A stretch of DNA of 64,000 nucleotides from CAITSH01 sp945892985 (GCA_945892985.1 CAMDDU010000023.1:1-64000), one strand, 5' to 3'; shown: positions 7,360-16,898, numbered from the stretch's first letter. The notes: generated by a model from the letters alone, not told the origin. Program-made: numbers and translations.

Positions 7360-8559
7360 TTACTTGACCGCCTGCAGCGCGCTCTGCTTAACGCTGTCCG
7401 GGTACACCATCACAACCTTGCCGCCCTGCACCTGGATGATGGGCAGCACGCGCGTGCCGTTCATGCCGTTGGGGCCGAACTTGATCGGGCCGTAGAAGGT
7501 CATGATATCGAGCGATGCGAGCGCATCGCGCACCTTGGCCTTGTCGATGGTGCCGGCCTTTTCGATGGCTTTTTGCAGCGCTACCAGGCAGGCGGCCGAT
7601 GAGGCGTGCACGTAGTCAGGGTCGGCCTTTTCGCGCGCGACGAACTCGTCGTAGAAGGCCTTGGTCGAGCCCCACGGATCGTCACCCTTGAATTGCGCGC
7701 CGTGGTACCACCAGGTCGCGCTGGTGATGCCCTCGGCGAGAGGGCCGACGGCGTCGATGTATTCCCTGTAGACCGGGCCGGTGATCATGGTGACGACCGG
7801 CGCCTTGAGGTTGAGGTCGGCCATTTGTTTGCGCGCGAGCACCAAATCCTTGCTGTAACCGGTGATGTAAATCCAGTCCGGGTTGAGCGATTTGATCTTG
7901 GCGATGGGCGTGGCGAGGTCAAGTGCGCCGACAGGGTAGAACTCCATCGACACCACCTGCAGGCCGGCTTTTTTGGCCGAGTCGTCCATGATGGTGGCCA
8001 TGGACTTGGGGAACACGTCCTCGCGGCCCAGGATGGCGACTTTTTTCACCTTGGGGAACTGCTTGGTCACCGCGGCGAGCAGGTTGTCGATGCTGCCGCC
8101 GTTGGGCGCCAGCGTGCCAAACAGGTATTTGTAGCCCTGGTTGAAAATCGACTCCGAGGAGGCGCTGGTGGCGAGAACCGGCACGCCGTAGCGCTCGGCC
8201 ACGCCGGCCACGACCTTGGTGTGGCCCGAACCGAAGGGGGCGAGGAGGAAATCCACTTTGTCATCGACGATCAGCTTTTCCGCGAGCTGCTGCACGCGCT
8301 GCTCGTTGGTCTGGTAGTCGTACTGGATGATTTCGACGCGCATTTTCTTGCCGCCGACGCTGATGCCGCCCTGCGCGTTGACGCGCTTCAACCACATGTC
8401 ATAGGCGATCTGCTGTTTCTTGCCCTCATCGGCGAGACCGCCGGTGAGCGCCAGCGGCGCGCCGATCTTGATCGTCTGGGCCTGTGCCGCGCCGGCGACA
8501 AGGCCGACGGAGACCAACAGCGCCGAGGCGAACTGTGCAATTGTCTTGAATCGTTTCAT
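7360..8559 (-). CDS. Periplasmic substrate-binding protein of Liv-type ABC transporter
   Basis: A 399-residue type I periplasmic binding protein (Leu/Ile/Val-binding family) and the first gene of the liv operon. The signal peptide spans residues 1-27 (core FASALLVSVGLVAGAAQA). The mature protein shows IKIGAPLALTGGLADEG (substrate-loop glycine region), VDFLLAPFGSGHT, ATSASSESIFNQGYKYLFGT, and a hinge at KKVAILGRED. Aromatic, urea and amide binders share these features, so the ligand remains open. The ATG at 8559 follows GGGAGGG at good spacing. The region 8570-8620 carries its promoter. Confidence 0.93.
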   Translation of the reverse strand: MKRFKTIAQFASALLVSVGLVAGAAQAQTIKIGAPLALTGGLADEGKKQQIAYDMWLKRVNAQGGISVGGKKMRVEIIQYDYQTNEQRVQQLAEKLIVDDKVDFLLAPFGSGHTKVVAGVAERYGVPVLATSASSESIFNQGYKYLFGTLAPNGGSIDNLLAAVTKQFPKVKKVAILGREDVFPKSMATIMDDSAKKAGLQVVSMEFYPVGALDLATPIAKIKSLNPDWIYITGYSKDLVLARKQMADLNLKAPVVTMITGPVYREYIDAVGPLAEGITSATWWYHGAQFKGDDPWGSTKAFYDEFVAREKADPDYVHASSAACLVALQKAIEKAGTIDKAKVRDALASLDIMTFYGPIKFGPNGMNGTRVLPIIQVQGGKVVMVYPDSVKQSALQAVK

Positions 8560-8782
8560 GGTGCCCTCCCGAGTAAAGTCGTTATTGTACTTACTAGTAT
8601 ACTAACAATTTTCTGCGCAAGGTGCAGTAAAAGGCGGCGAGCATATTAAAAATCGCAATGTCGGCCAATTAGCCCGCTTGCAGCGAAACGCTATCGGCCC
8701 CCAGGCCTAGCGCCCGCGACAATTCAGTCGGCGTTGCGGATCAGGATGCGGCTCAAGTGTCCGGTGTCCGGCCTTCGCTTCT

Positions 8783-8816
8783 GGGTGGATGAGGCAATCG
8801 GGTGGATGAGGCAATC
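8783..8816. repeat. 17-bp unit perfect tandem duplication
   Basis: GGGTGGATGAGGCAATC occurs twice head to tail without mismatch. It is one of several exact duplications in this spacer. Confidence 0.85.
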
Positions 8817-9173
8817 ATCAAAGGCATCCCGTATCCGGAATGCGACAGGGGCACGGCAAACATTTTTTGCATCGCGGCCTAGAGTGCGGCGCAGCGCAGC
8901 GGTGGCGCTCTACTGCAAGCGGCACGGGTTTTGCCTACGGTACAACTGTACGGCGGTACGGCGCGCTGCGCATTTGCCCGAAGAGGTCATCGCGCGCGTG
9001 TCGGTCAGGCAAGAGGTGCTGTCGTTTCCAATGTAAAATAAAAGCATGGAGAAAAAGGTGGTTTGAATTCTCTACGCGCGCACGGATTGCGCACGGATTG
9101 TCGAACACCGGGGGAACACCGGGGAAGCGCAGAGGCCCTCCTGCCGAGACTGCTCGTACTTTTATGTGCGAGC

Positions 9174-9201
9174 CGGTAAGGCAACAACGGTAAGGCAACA
9201 A
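9174..9201. repeat. 14-bp unit perfect tandem duplication
   Basis: CGGTAAGGCAACAA occurs twice head to tail, about 60 bases before the oxidoreductase gene that starts at 9263. Confidence 0.85.
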
Positions 9202-9262
9202 TACGGCTGCCCACCGATCGGCGCGCAGCCGCTTTAAGCTCATTACGGAATAGGGGCAATGC

Positions 9263-10240
9263 ATGAAGGCTGCTGTCATCGAACGCCAGGGTGGCCTGGA
9301 AAATCTGGTCTATCGGGACTGGCCCGACCCTGAGCCGCGATCCGGCGAGGTAGTGGTCCGGATTCGCGGGTGCGGCCTGAACCACCTGGATATTTTTGTT
9401 CGCCGCGGCATGCCGGGGTTTCCGGTGCCGATGCCCTTTATTTCAGGCGGTGACATGGCGGGCGAAATCGCAGTCATCGGTCCGGGGGTGAGCGGTTGGG
9501 CGACTGGCGACCGCGTTGCGCTGCATCCGGTCACGCACGAGGGCATGATGGGCGAGGAGATACCCGGCGGCATGGCCGAGTACGTTCGCGTACCTACCGA
9601 GAACCTGATCAGGCTTGCCCCGCACGTTGATTTTGTCACCGCAGCCGCGGTACCGATCGCGTACGGCACCGCAATCCGCATGCTCTTTGAAATCGGTTCG
9701 GTAAAAGCCGGCGACCTGGTCCTCATCCTTGGAGCCAGCGGCGGCGTCGGCATTGCCTGCCTTCAACTCTGCAAGATGATCGGGGCCAAGGTCATCGCCG
9801 CCGCCGGATCGGCGGAAAAATGCCGGCGCCTTGCCGAATTGGGCGCCGACCATACGATCGACTATGTGAAAGAGGATTTCAGTAAGGCCGCCTGGCTGCT
9901 GTCCGGGAAAAAAGGCGTCGATGTCGTGGTGAACTATACCGGGGGCGACACCTGGAACCCGTCACTGCGCGCCCTCAAGCCCCGCGGGAAACTGCTCACC
10001 TGCGGTGCGACCGCAGGCTACGAGACCCAAAATGACATGCGCCTGCTATGGGTGCGCGAACTGCAACTGCTCGGATCAAACGGCTACTCCAAGGCCGACG
10101 TTGCGGCCGGCCTGGAACACGTGGCCCAAGGACGATGCAAGCCGGAAGTAAGCCGCGTCATGCCCTTGTCTGAAGCGCGCGAGGCCGAGCGACTGATCGA
10201 GTCAAGAGACTTCGTCGGCAAGATTGTCCTGGTGCCCTGA
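9263..10240 (+). CDS. Zinc-independent medium-chain (quinone oxidoreductase-like) dehydrogenase
   Basis: A 325-residue MDR-superfamily NAD(P)-dependent oxidoreductase. The GroES-like domain (residues 1-130) has VRIRGCGLNHLDIFVRRG, then GGD in place of the GHE that would ligate catalytic zinc, and it lacks the four-cysteine structural zinc lobe, so it groups with the zinc-less quinone oxidoreductases or enoyl reductases. The Rossmann domain shows LVLILGASGGVGIACLQLCKMIGA near 154-177 and ELGADHTIDYVKEDF. It ends convergently with the acyl-CoA ligase gene. The substrate is unknown; neighbours suggest acyl or aromatic metabolism. Confidence 0.9.
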   Translation: MKAAVIERQGGLENLVYRDWPDPEPRSGEVVVRIRGCGLNHLDIFVRRGMPGFPVPMPFISGGDMAGEIAVIGPGVSGWATGDRVALHPVTHEGMMGEEIPGGMAEYVRVPTENLIRLAPHVDFVTAAAVPIAYGTAIRMLFEIGSVKAGDLVLILGASGGVGIACLQLCKMIGAKVIAAAGSAEKCRRLAELGADHTIDYVKEDFSKAAWLLSGKKGVDVVVNYTGGDTWNPSLRALKPRGKLLTCGATAGYETQNDMRLLWVRELQLLGSNGYSKADVAAGLEHVAQGRCKPEVSRVMPLSEAREAERLIESRDFVGKIVLVP

Positions 10241-10255
10241 ACTAAGACCAAGCGC

Positions 10256-10285
10256 GCTGCAGCCGCTTTCGCTGCAGCCGCTTTC
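10256..10285. repeat. 15-bp unit perfect tandem duplication
   Basis: GCTGCAGCCGCTTTC occurs twice in direct succession in the short spacer between two convergent genes, just left of the terminator hairpin. Confidence 0.85.
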
Positions 10286-10293
10286 GCAACGGG

Positions 10294-10321
10294 CGCTTGC
10301 CGGCTTATCCGCCGGCAAGCG
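10294..10321. terminator. Bidirectional terminator between convergent genes
   Basis: CGCTTGCCGGC (10294-10304) and GCCGGCAAGCG (10311-10321) form a perfect 11-bp stem with a 6-base loop. It spans the stop codon of the acyl-CoA ligase (minus) and lies 54 bases past the stop of the oxidoreductase (plus). Confidence 0.7.
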
Positions 10322-11852
10322 TGGCGCGAATAAGCGCCTTATCCGGTTTGCCCGCCAAGCCGATAGGGATGGCATCGACGATCATGATTTTGCGCGGATG
10401 CGCATACGCCGGGCCGTTTGCGAGCGTACACGCCTTCAACGCCTCGACGCCAACCGATGCGCCTGGCCGCAACACCACCATGGCGGCGGGCACGTAGCCC
10501 TTGACCTCATGGGGGATGGGAACAACGCAGGCATCGGTGACGTCCTGGTGGTCAAGTAACAGGCTCTCCACCTCGCGCGGATAGATGTTCTCCCCGCCGC
10601 AGCTGAACATGTCGTCAACGCGGCCGCGAAAAAAGAAAAAACCATCCGCATCGACGCGGAACAGGTCGCCGGTACGAAGCCAGCCCTCGACGATGCGTTC
10701 GCGCGTGAGTTCGGGCAGATTCTGGTAGCCGTCGGTGACGCATGGACTGCGCGTCCACAATTCGCCCTCTGGCGTGTTGTCACGTCCGTCGGCCGTCACC
10801 AACTTCACCTCGTAGCCGCTTGCGATCAGCCCCGCGCTGCCCGCCGGCGTTTTGCGACCGTCGGTTGGCACGCGAAGCGGCCCGCCGGCTTCAGTCAGCC
10901 CGTAACTCTCCTTTACCTTTACCCCGGGGAACAAACGTTCCAGGTTGCGTACCAGCTCGGTCGGCACCACCGCGGAGCCGATGACAAACAGTTTGAGCGC
11001 GCTGAAATCAAGCGATCGGATGAGGTCCTCGTGCTGAAGAATTATCGAAAAAATCGCCGGCACACCGCCGCAGAACGTGGCCTTTTCGCTTGAAAGCGCG
11101 GCGAGAAACGCCTTGGGCTCGTAACGCGGCAGCAGCACTGCGCTCGCCCCGGCAAACAGATTGGGCTTGATCGTTCCCCGCATGGCGTTTTTGTGGAACA
11201 GCGGCACGGTCACAAGTCCGACTTCGCCAGTGCCGGTGGGCCAGGCCGCCTCGGTTGAGCGAATGCTCCAGAGCATTCCGCTATGGGTCAGCCTCGCCCC
11301 CTTGGGCTTCCCGGTCGATCCGGCGGTGTACGGTTGAAACGCAATGCCATCGGGTGACAGCCGCGCCACCGCCTGCGGCAGGCCCGCGTCAAGCGCCGAC
11401 GCATAGCCAAGCCATCCGGCCGGCGGCGACTGGTCGAGAATAACCCGGTGTCTCAAACCCAGCCGTTCGGCCAGGGCAAGCCCAAGCGGACAGGCCTCGG
11501 GATCCAGGATCACCGCACTCGCACCGGAATCGAGCAACATGAACTCCAGGTTCGCCTCGACCTGGCGCACATTCAGCGGAACGGCAACCAGACCGGCGCG
11601 CATTACCCCGAAGAACGCTTCCAGATATTCGCAGCGATTGCCCACAAGAATGGCGACGCGTTCCCCGGCTTGCATGCCAAGTGATTGCATCAGTGCGGCG
11701 ACAGCCTGCGTGCGGCGTTCCAGCTCGGCATAGGTGAATACGCGACGCTGCGCGTCCCACAAGTCGACGACGGCCGTATTTGCAGGCAGGCGCGCAGCGG
11801 TGCCTGCGAAAAAATAACCAAGATTGTCCTGTACGGCATTGAACACCAGCAT
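10305..11852 (-). CDS. AMP-dependent acyl-CoA synthetase/ligase
   Basis: A 515-residue ANL-superfamily enzyme that activates a carboxylic acid to acyl-AMP and then acyl-CoA. The AMP-binding P-loop is seen as PYTAGSTGKPKGARLTH near residue 175, followed by KVKESYGLTEAGGP (A5 motif), GELWTRSPCVTDGYQN, the hinge WLRTGDLFRVDADGFFFFRGRVDD and the A10-type lysine region IPIGLAGKPDKALIR. The length is normal for medium-chain or aromatic acyl ligases. It is divergent from the molybdenum hydroxylase gene and convergent with the oxidoreductase. The substrate is not predictable from the sequence. Confidence 0.93.
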   Translation of the reverse strand: MLVFNAVQDNLGYFFAGTAARLPANTAVVDLWDAQRRVFTYAELERRTQAVAALMQSLGMQAGERVAILVGNRCEYLEAFFGVMRAGLVAVPLNVRQVEANLEFMLLDSGASAVILDPEACPLGLALAERLGLRHRVILDQSPPAGWLGYASALDAGLPQAVARLSPDGIAFQPYTAGSTGKPKGARLTHSGMLWSIRSTEAAWPTGTGEVGLVTVPLFHKNAMRGTIKPNLFAGASAVLLPRYEPKAFLAALSSEKATFCGGVPAIFSIILQHEDLIRSLDFSALKLFVIGSAVVPTELVRNLERLFPGVKVKESYGLTEAGGPLRVPTDGRKTPAGSAGLIASGYEVKLVTADGRDNTPEGELWTRSPCVTDGYQNLPELTRERIVEGWLRTGDLFRVDADGFFFFRGRVDDMFSCGGENIYPREVESLLLDHQDVTDACVVPIPHEVKGYVPAAMVVLRPGASVGVEALKACTLANGPAYAHPRKIMIVDAIPIGLAGKPDKALIRATLAGG

Positions 11853-11960
11853 CTCCCTTAATTTTATTTATGAGCCAATACGCTTTCAGCGCCCTTGCCG
11901 CAGTTGCAATGCCACCGATTCGAACGGCATCGCAACATGTTAGTATTTCAGCGGAACGTG

Positions 11961-11981
11961 AAGGTGCGCGATGTGCACCTT
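11961..11981. promoter_or_regulatory. Inverted repeat in divergent promoter region
   Basis: AAGGTGC (11961-11967) and GCACCTT (11975-11981) form a perfect 7-bp inverted repeat with a 7-base centre, lying between the divergent acyl-CoA ligase and molybdenum hydroxylase genes. It is a candidate operator; no regulator gene is adjacent. The rest of the 313-base spacer shows nothing recognisable. Confidence 0.35.
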
Positions 11982-12165
11982 AGCGATTACCGGTCACCCG
12001 CCTTTCAATCCTGATTTTACGCCGGAAGCGTACGCGAAGACGACAATCCGGCACAACCCCAAGCATGCCAGCGCCCGCCCGATCCAGTCGCGCTACAGAA
12101 AAATTCTCCACCAGAAACGGCTTCCCGTCCACGGCGGTCTGGCAGCACGGTGAAAGAATTACGCT

Positions 12166-14526
12166 ATGACACGCCCTAACGATAGCAGCCTGATCGGTCA
12201 GTCGATCGCCCGGCCCAAGGCCCGACAATTCACATCGGGCCGCGGCCGCTACACCGACGATGTGCGCGTTCCGGGCCTGTTGCACGCGGCCTTTTTGCGC
12301 AGCCCCCATGCGCACGCACGCATCGTTTCGATCGCGCTGGACCAGGCCCGTCTGTTGCCTGGGGTCAGTGCGGTGTACACGGCCGATGAGATTCTCTCCG
12401 TCTGCAAGCCCTGGACTACGACCTTCAAACTGATACCGGGTCACCGCTCCCCGCCCCAACCGGCGCTGGCTCAGGAAAGGGCACTCTGGCAGGGACAACC
12501 GGTTGCGCTGGTTGTCGCCGCATCGCGCGCAATCGCCGAGGACGCGGTCGCCTTGATCGAGGTCGAATGGGAAAGCTATCCGGCGCTCACGTGCGCCGCC
12601 GACGCGCTCGCCGAGGGCGCGGCGGTGCTGCACCCCGAACTGGGGTCCAATCTGCTCTTCGAGCACCGGATCCGCAGCGCAGACGCGCAGACGGCCTTTG
12701 ACAAGGCTGACCATGTGGTACGCCGTCAACTGCGTTTCCCGCGCCACACCGGCGTTCCGCTTGAGGGTCGCGCGATCCTGGCTGAATTCGACCCGACACA
12801 AGAAACCCTGACCGTCCACGCATCGACGCAGATTCCCCACCAGATGCGCGCCATCCTTGCGGCGCAACTTGGCCTGGGTGAACACCGCGTGCGTGTTCTG
12901 GTACCCGACGTCGGCGGCGGTTTCGGTATCAAGCTTCATGCCTATGACGACGAGATGGCGGTTTGCGCCGCCGCCGTGCTGCTTGGCAGGCCGGTTAAAT
13001 TTATCTGTGACCGCCTCGAAGCGTTCGCGAGCGACAACCATGCCCGGGGGCATCAGGTCAGCGCGGCGATCGCCTGCGATGAGCAGGGCATCATCCGCGG
13101 CTTTTCCACCGACGACGTCATGGAAGCCGGCGCTTTTTCCGCCTATCCACGCACCAGCGTACTCGAGGGACTTCACGCCATCTCTATGGTCGGCGCCCCC
13201 TATGCCGCGCATTCACTGGACGCGCATCTTCGCATTGCCTTCCAAAACAAGCCCCATGTCGGATCTTACCGGGGCGTCGGGCAACCGATAGGCTGCGCGG
13301 TTACCGAGATGCTGGTGGATGCCGCTGCGCGAAAACTCCAAATCGATCCGGCCGAATTCAGGCGGCGCAACTATCGCAACGCCGCGGTTTCCGGAAACAT
13401 CTCTGCGGGCGGCGTTGACATGGGTGGTGAGCTGACGTTTATCGCCTGCCACGACCGGCTGCTGGAGATGATGAACTACCCGCAATTGCGCACCGAACAG
13501 GCAGAGGCACGGCGGATGGGGCGGCATCTGGGCATCGGCTTCGCGTGCTTTGTCGAGGCATCGGCAACCGGGCCGATGTTTTACGGCAACGCCGGCATAG
13601 CGATAGCAGCCAGCGACGGCTGCAGCGTCCGGCTGGAGCCAACCGGCTCTGTCACCTGTATCACCAGTTCGCAATTTCAGGGCCAGGGCCTTGAGGTCGG
13701 CCTCGCACAACTTGTTGCGCAAACGCTTGGCGTACCGTTCGATTCGGTCAGCATCGTGCACGGGGACACCGCAGTCACCCCGATGGGTGGCGGCACTTAC
13801 GCTTCGCGCGGCCTTGCCATCGGCGGAGAGGCCGCGCTGCTCGCAGCGCGAGGATTGCGCGAACGCATTCTTGCTGCGGGGGCAAGCATGCTCGAGTCGT
13901 CGGTGGATGATCTGGAGCTGATCGACAGTCAGGTGCGCATACGCGGCACCGACCGTGCGCTCACGCTCGCCGAGATCGGCTTCACAATGCATTATCGGCA
14001 GCATCTCATGCCCCCTGATGTTCCGACCGATCCCATGGTCACCGGGCACTACGCTTCGAAACGCCCCTACCTCGTGTCCAACGGCATTCAGGCAAGCCTT
14101 GTCGAGATTGATCCAGAATCGGGGTTTGTGCGCCTTCTTCGCCATTGGGTCGTCGAGGATTGCGGGCGTGTCGTCAACCCGATGCTGGTTGACGAACAGA
14201 TTCGCGGCGCCGTCGTCCAGGGCATAGGTGCGGCGCTGTTTGAGGAGTGCCTCTATGACGAGCAGGGCCAGCTGCTGTCGGCCACGATGGCCGATTACCT
14301 CGTACCGATGGCCGCAGACATGCCGGATATCGAAATCGGACATATTGAGACGCCAGTGCCGGACACCTTGCTTGGCGGTAAGGGTGTGGGTGAGTCGGGC
14401 ATTGTCGGGGCCGCTGCTGCGGTGGCAAATGCCGTCAATGACGCCCTGGCGCCCCTGGGGGCGGAAATAAGCGACTTGCCGATCACACCTGAACGCCTGT
14501 TGCGCGCCCTAGGCCGGGTGCCGTAA
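12166..14526 (+). CDS. Xanthine dehydrogenase/CO dehydrogenase-family molybdopterin-binding subunit
   Basis: A 786-residue large subunit of a molybdenum hydroxylase, which would hydroxylate a heterocycle, aldehyde or similar substrate with water as oxygen source. The aldehyde-oxidase a/b hammerhead domain covers about residues 15-125 (GRGRYTDDVRVPGLLHAAFLRS), then the Moco domain with DVGGGFGIK near 246, QGQGLE, and the C-terminal GGKGVGESG with the catalytic glutamate. These enzymes normally work with a FAD subunit and a 2Fe-2S subunit. Neither is present here within 10 kb on either side, so partners must be encoded elsewhere. The ATG at 12166 is directly followed by the family start. Confidence 0.92.
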   Translation: MTRPNDSSLIGQSIARPKARQFTSGRGRYTDDVRVPGLLHAAFLRSPHAHARIVSIALDQARLLPGVSAVYTADEILSVCKPWTTTFKLIPGHRSPPQPALAQERALWQGQPVALVVAASRAIAEDAVALIEVEWESYPALTCAADALAEGAAVLHPELGSNLLFEHRIRSADAQTAFDKADHVVRRQLRFPRHTGVPLEGRAILAEFDPTQETLTVHASTQIPHQMRAILAAQLGLGEHRVRVLVPDVGGGFGIKLHAYDDEMAVCAAAVLLGRPVKFICDRLEAFASDNHARGHQVSAAIACDEQGIIRGFSTDDVMEAGAFSAYPRTSVLEGLHAISMVGAPYAAHSLDAHLRIAFQNKPHVGSYRGVGQPIGCAVTEMLVDAAARKLQIDPAEFRRRNYRNAAVSGNISAGGVDMGGELTFIACHDRLLEMMNYPQLRTEQAEARRMGRHLGIGFACFVEASATGPMFYGNAGIAIAASDGCSVRLEPTGSVTCITSSQFQGQGLEVGLAQLVAQTLGVPFDSVSIVHGDTAVTPMGGGTYASRGLAIGGEAALLAARGLRERILAAGASMLESSVDDLELIDSQVRIRGTDRALTLAEIGFTMHYRQHLMPPDVPTDPMVTGHYASKRPYLVSNGIQASLVEIDPESGFVRLLRHWVVEDCGRVVNPMLVDEQIRGAVVQGIGAALFEECLYDEQGQLLSATMADYLVPMAADMPDIEIGHIETPVPDTLLGGKGVGESGIVGAAAAVANAVNDALAPLGAEISDLPITPERLLRALGRVP

Positions 14527-14807
14527 CCGTTCCAATGCAAGTTTCACCTTGAGCACCGACCGCGGTAATCCGCGTGCGATACGCGTATGCGCAACTTTTT
14601 TTGACCTGCGCAACTTTTTCTGACCCTACTGCCTCGCGCGGGTACATCTCGCGACGTTTCTTGCCGAAGTCAGGGGCGGGGGTGTCGCGAGCCTGAGCCG
14701 GTTTGTCAAAGACGAGTTCGAGGCCTTTATGCGCCAGTCTTTGCCAGGGCTTCGGCACGGGGCGGCAAAAAGACGGGCCGGAGCGTGCGGTAGTAGAATC
14801 GGTCGCC
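14527..14807. other. Spacer with 19-bp tandem repeat and possible IS debris
   Basis: No gene is supported. Positions 14588-14625 hold two 19-bp units (TGCGCAACTTTTTTTGACC and one variant). The minus-strand frame across 14620-14750 reads LAHKGLELVF then PAPDFGKKRREMYPREAVG, which looks like a worn fragment of a conserved protein tail, perhaps a transposase end, but I cannot place it. The oxidoreductase promoter must lie here. Confidence 0.35.
14588..14625. repeat. 19-bp unit tandem duplication
   Basis: Two units of 19 bases with one T/C difference lie head to tail: TGCGCAACTTTTTTTGACC then TGCGCAACTTTTTCTGACC. Confidence 0.85.
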
Positions 14808-16898
14808 ATGAACGCGCGCATCCCGATTATCGACCGCAAAGTAGTGCGTGGCGCCTGCCCGCACGACTGCCCCGACACCTGCGCGCTCGCCGTGACGGTG
14901 GAAAACGGCGTCGCCATCAAGGTCGAGGGCGGGGACATGCCCTTCACCGCCGGCACGCTTTGCACCAAGGTGGCGAAATACCTTGAGCGCACCTATTCGC
15001 CCGACCGCGTCACCCATCCGATGCGGCGCGTCGGCGGCAAGGGTCCGGGCCGGGGCGGCTGGGAGCGTATCAGCTGGGAAGAGGCCCTCACTATCATCGT
15101 GGCGCGGTTCAAGGCGGTCTGCGCCGAGGATCCGCAGGGCGTGCTGCCCCTCGATTACGCCGGCACCATGGGCCAGGTGCAATGGCATTCCATGGGCAGG
15201 CGCCTGTTCAGCCGCATGGGCGCCTCGTTGCTGGACCGCACCTTTTGTTCCTCCGCGGGGAAGGCCGGTTTCAAGATTTCACTTGGTGGTACGGTGGGCA
15301 TGGATCCGGAGCGTTTCGAGGATGCCAGGCTGATTATCATCTGGGGTTCCAACCCCATCGTCTCCAACCTGCATTTGTGGACGCGCATCCAGGAAGCCAA
15401 GCGCCGCGGCGCCAAGCTCATCGCCATCGATCCGTATCGCAGCCTTAGCGCCGAGAAATGCCACCAGCATCTCGCGCCACTGCCCGGCACCGATGGTGCG
15501 CTCGCCCTGGGCTTGATGCACGTCATCATTGGTGAGGGACTGCACGACCGCGACTATGTCGCCAGTCATACGCTGGGTTTTGAGCCCTTGGCCGAACGGG
15601 TGAAGGCATTCACGCCCGACAGGGTTGCCGCCATCACCGGCCTTGCGGCGCAGGACATCATTGCTCTTGCGCGTGAATATGCCGCGACCAAAACCGCGGC
15701 CATACGCCTCAATTACGGCATGCAGCGGCACTCGGGCGGCGGCATGGCGGCGCGCAACATCGCCTGCCTGCCCGCGCTCACCGGGGCCTGGCGTGAGGCG
15801 GCTGGAGGCGTCACCATCGGCACCGGCGGGTTTTTTGGCATCAACGAGGCGGCGGTGCAGCGCCCCGATTTGCTCCAGTTGTCGGCGCAGCCCACGCCGC
15901 GCACCATTAATATGAGCGCGGTGGGCAATGCGCTGCTCGCGGCCGATCCGCCGGTGCGCGCCACCTATGTTTACAACACCAACCCGGTTGCGGTCGCGCC
16001 CGATTCGAGCAAGGTCATCGCCGGGTTTTCGCGCGCCGACTTGTTCACGGTCGTGCATGACGTGTTCATCACCGACACCGCCGAGTATGCCGATATCTTT
16101 TTGCCGGCGACGACGCAGCTCGAGCACTATGATGTGCACACCGCCTACGGTCATCTTTACGTCACCGCCAATAACCCGGCGATCGCGCCGGTGGGTGAAT
16201 CGCTGCCCAACTCCGAGGTGTTCCGGCGCATCGCCGCGGGCATGGGCTATACCGAAGCGTGCTTCCGCGATTCGGACGAGGATATTTGCCGGCAGGCGCT
16301 CGATTCGAAAAATCCGCGCATGCAGGGCATTGAGTGGGACGCGCTCAAGCTTGCGGGCTGGATGCGCTTGAACGTGCCGGTGATATTCGCGCCCTTTGCG
16401 CAAGGCAATTTCCCCACACCCTCGGGTAAATGCGAGTTCTACAGCGAGACGGCAAAACAGCAGGGCCTAGACCCGCTGCCGGCGTGGACGCCGCCGCGCG
16501 AATCGGTAGGCTCCAATCCGGAACTGGCGAAGCGCTTTCCGCTCGCGATGATCTCGCCGCCCAACCGTCATTTCCTTAATTCGACTTTTGCCAACCTGCC
16601 TTTCGCGCTGGCCGAGGCGAAAGAGCCGATGCTCGACATCCATCCGGAGGACGCTTTTGAGCGCGATATCGTTGATGGCGCAATGTTGCGCATCCACAAC
16701 GACCGCGGTTCCTTTCAGGCGCGCGCCCGCGTCAGCGACAAGGCGCGCCGCGGCGTGGTCATCGCACTTTCGGTGTGGTGGAGAAAACTCACACCGGACG
16801 GAAAAAATGCCAACGAGGTGACCTCACAGGCCACCGCCGATATGGGCGGCGCGGCGACCTTTTACGATTGCCTTGTTGAGGTGGAGTGCGTGGCATGA
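14808..16898 (+). CDS. Mo-bisPGD oxidoreductase (DMSO reductase family)
   Basis: A 696-residue molybdopterin oxidoreductase. The N-terminal 4Fe-4S site is seen as CPHDCPDTC near residues 15-23 with the fourth cysteine in GTLCTKV. Moco-binding segments follow: GWERISWEEAL, AGTMGQVQWHSMGRR, DARLIIIWGSNPIVSN, TYVYNTNPVAVAPDS, and the C-terminal molydopterin-dinucleotide domain (LAMISPPNRHFLNSTFANL). No Tat signal is visible, so the enzyme is probably cytoplasmic. The ATG at 14808 is chosen because the conserved start (RGACPHDCPDTC) follows 14 residues later. It is coupled (ATGA overlap) to a small membrane protein. The substrate is unknown. Confidence 0.92.
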   Translation: MNARIPIIDRKVVRGACPHDCPDTCALAVTVENGVAIKVEGGDMPFTAGTLCTKVAKYLERTYSPDRVTHPMRRVGGKGPGRGGWERISWEEALTIIVARFKAVCAEDPQGVLPLDYAGTMGQVQWHSMGRRLFSRMGASLLDRTFCSSAGKAGFKISLGGTVGMDPERFEDARLIIIWGSNPIVSNLHLWTRIQEAKRRGAKLIAIDPYRSLSAEKCHQHLAPLPGTDGALALGLMHVIIGEGLHDRDYVASHTLGFEPLAERVKAFTPDRVAAITGLAAQDIIALAREYAATKTAAIRLNYGMQRHSGGGMAARNIACLPALTGAWREAAGGVTIGTGGFFGINEAAVQRPDLLQLSAQPTPRTINMSAVGNALLAADPPVRATYVYNTNPVAVAPDSSKVIAGFSRADLFTVVHDVFITDTAEYADIFLPATTQLEHYDVHTAYGHLYVTANNPAIAPVGESLPNSEVFRRIAAGMGYTEACFRDSDEDICRQALDSKNPRMQGIEWDALKLAGWMRLNVPVIFAPFAQGNFPTPSGKCEFYSETAKQQGLDPLPAWTPPRESVGSNPELAKRFPLAMISPPNRHFLNSTFANLPFALAEAKEPMLDIHPEDAFERDIVDGAMLRIHNDRGSFQARARVSDKARRGVVIALSVWWRKLTPDGKNANEVTSQATADMGGAATFYDCLVEVECVA

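Larger units (their letters stand above)
8560..9262. other. Long spacer with promoter and four tandem duplications
   Basis: About 700 bases with no supported gene between divergently transcribed genes. The first 60 bases hold an AT-rich element, TTAGTATACTAGTAAGTAC on the minus strand, followed by TACAATAACG and then the receptor ribosome site, so a promoter or operator for the liv operon is likely there. The rest carries four head-to-tail duplications: 8783-8816 (17-bp unit), 9078-9099 (11 bp), 9103-9124 (about 11 bp) and 9174-9201 (14 bp). No RNA gene is recognised. Confidence 0.5.

Noticed and set aside
7606..8649. Long plus-strand frame (347 codons) opposite the Liv receptor gene
   Set aside because: Composition (His/Arg/Val/Glu-rich) is that of the reverse strand of a GC-rich gene. 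The receptor gene on the minus strand has a signal peptide and family motifs.
11980..14343. Two long minus-strand frames (410 and 376 codons) opposite the molybdenum hydroxylase gene
   Set aside because: They mirror the codon pattern of the plus-strand gene and contain no domain.
14620..14750. Possible transposase tail (PAPDFGKKRREMYPREAVG) before the Mo oxidoreductase
   Set aside because: I could not assign it to any IS family and the frame has no start or remaining body.
15279..16403. Minus-strand frame opposite the Mo oxidoreductase gene
   Set aside because: Shadow of the plus-strand gene; no motif, no ribosome site.
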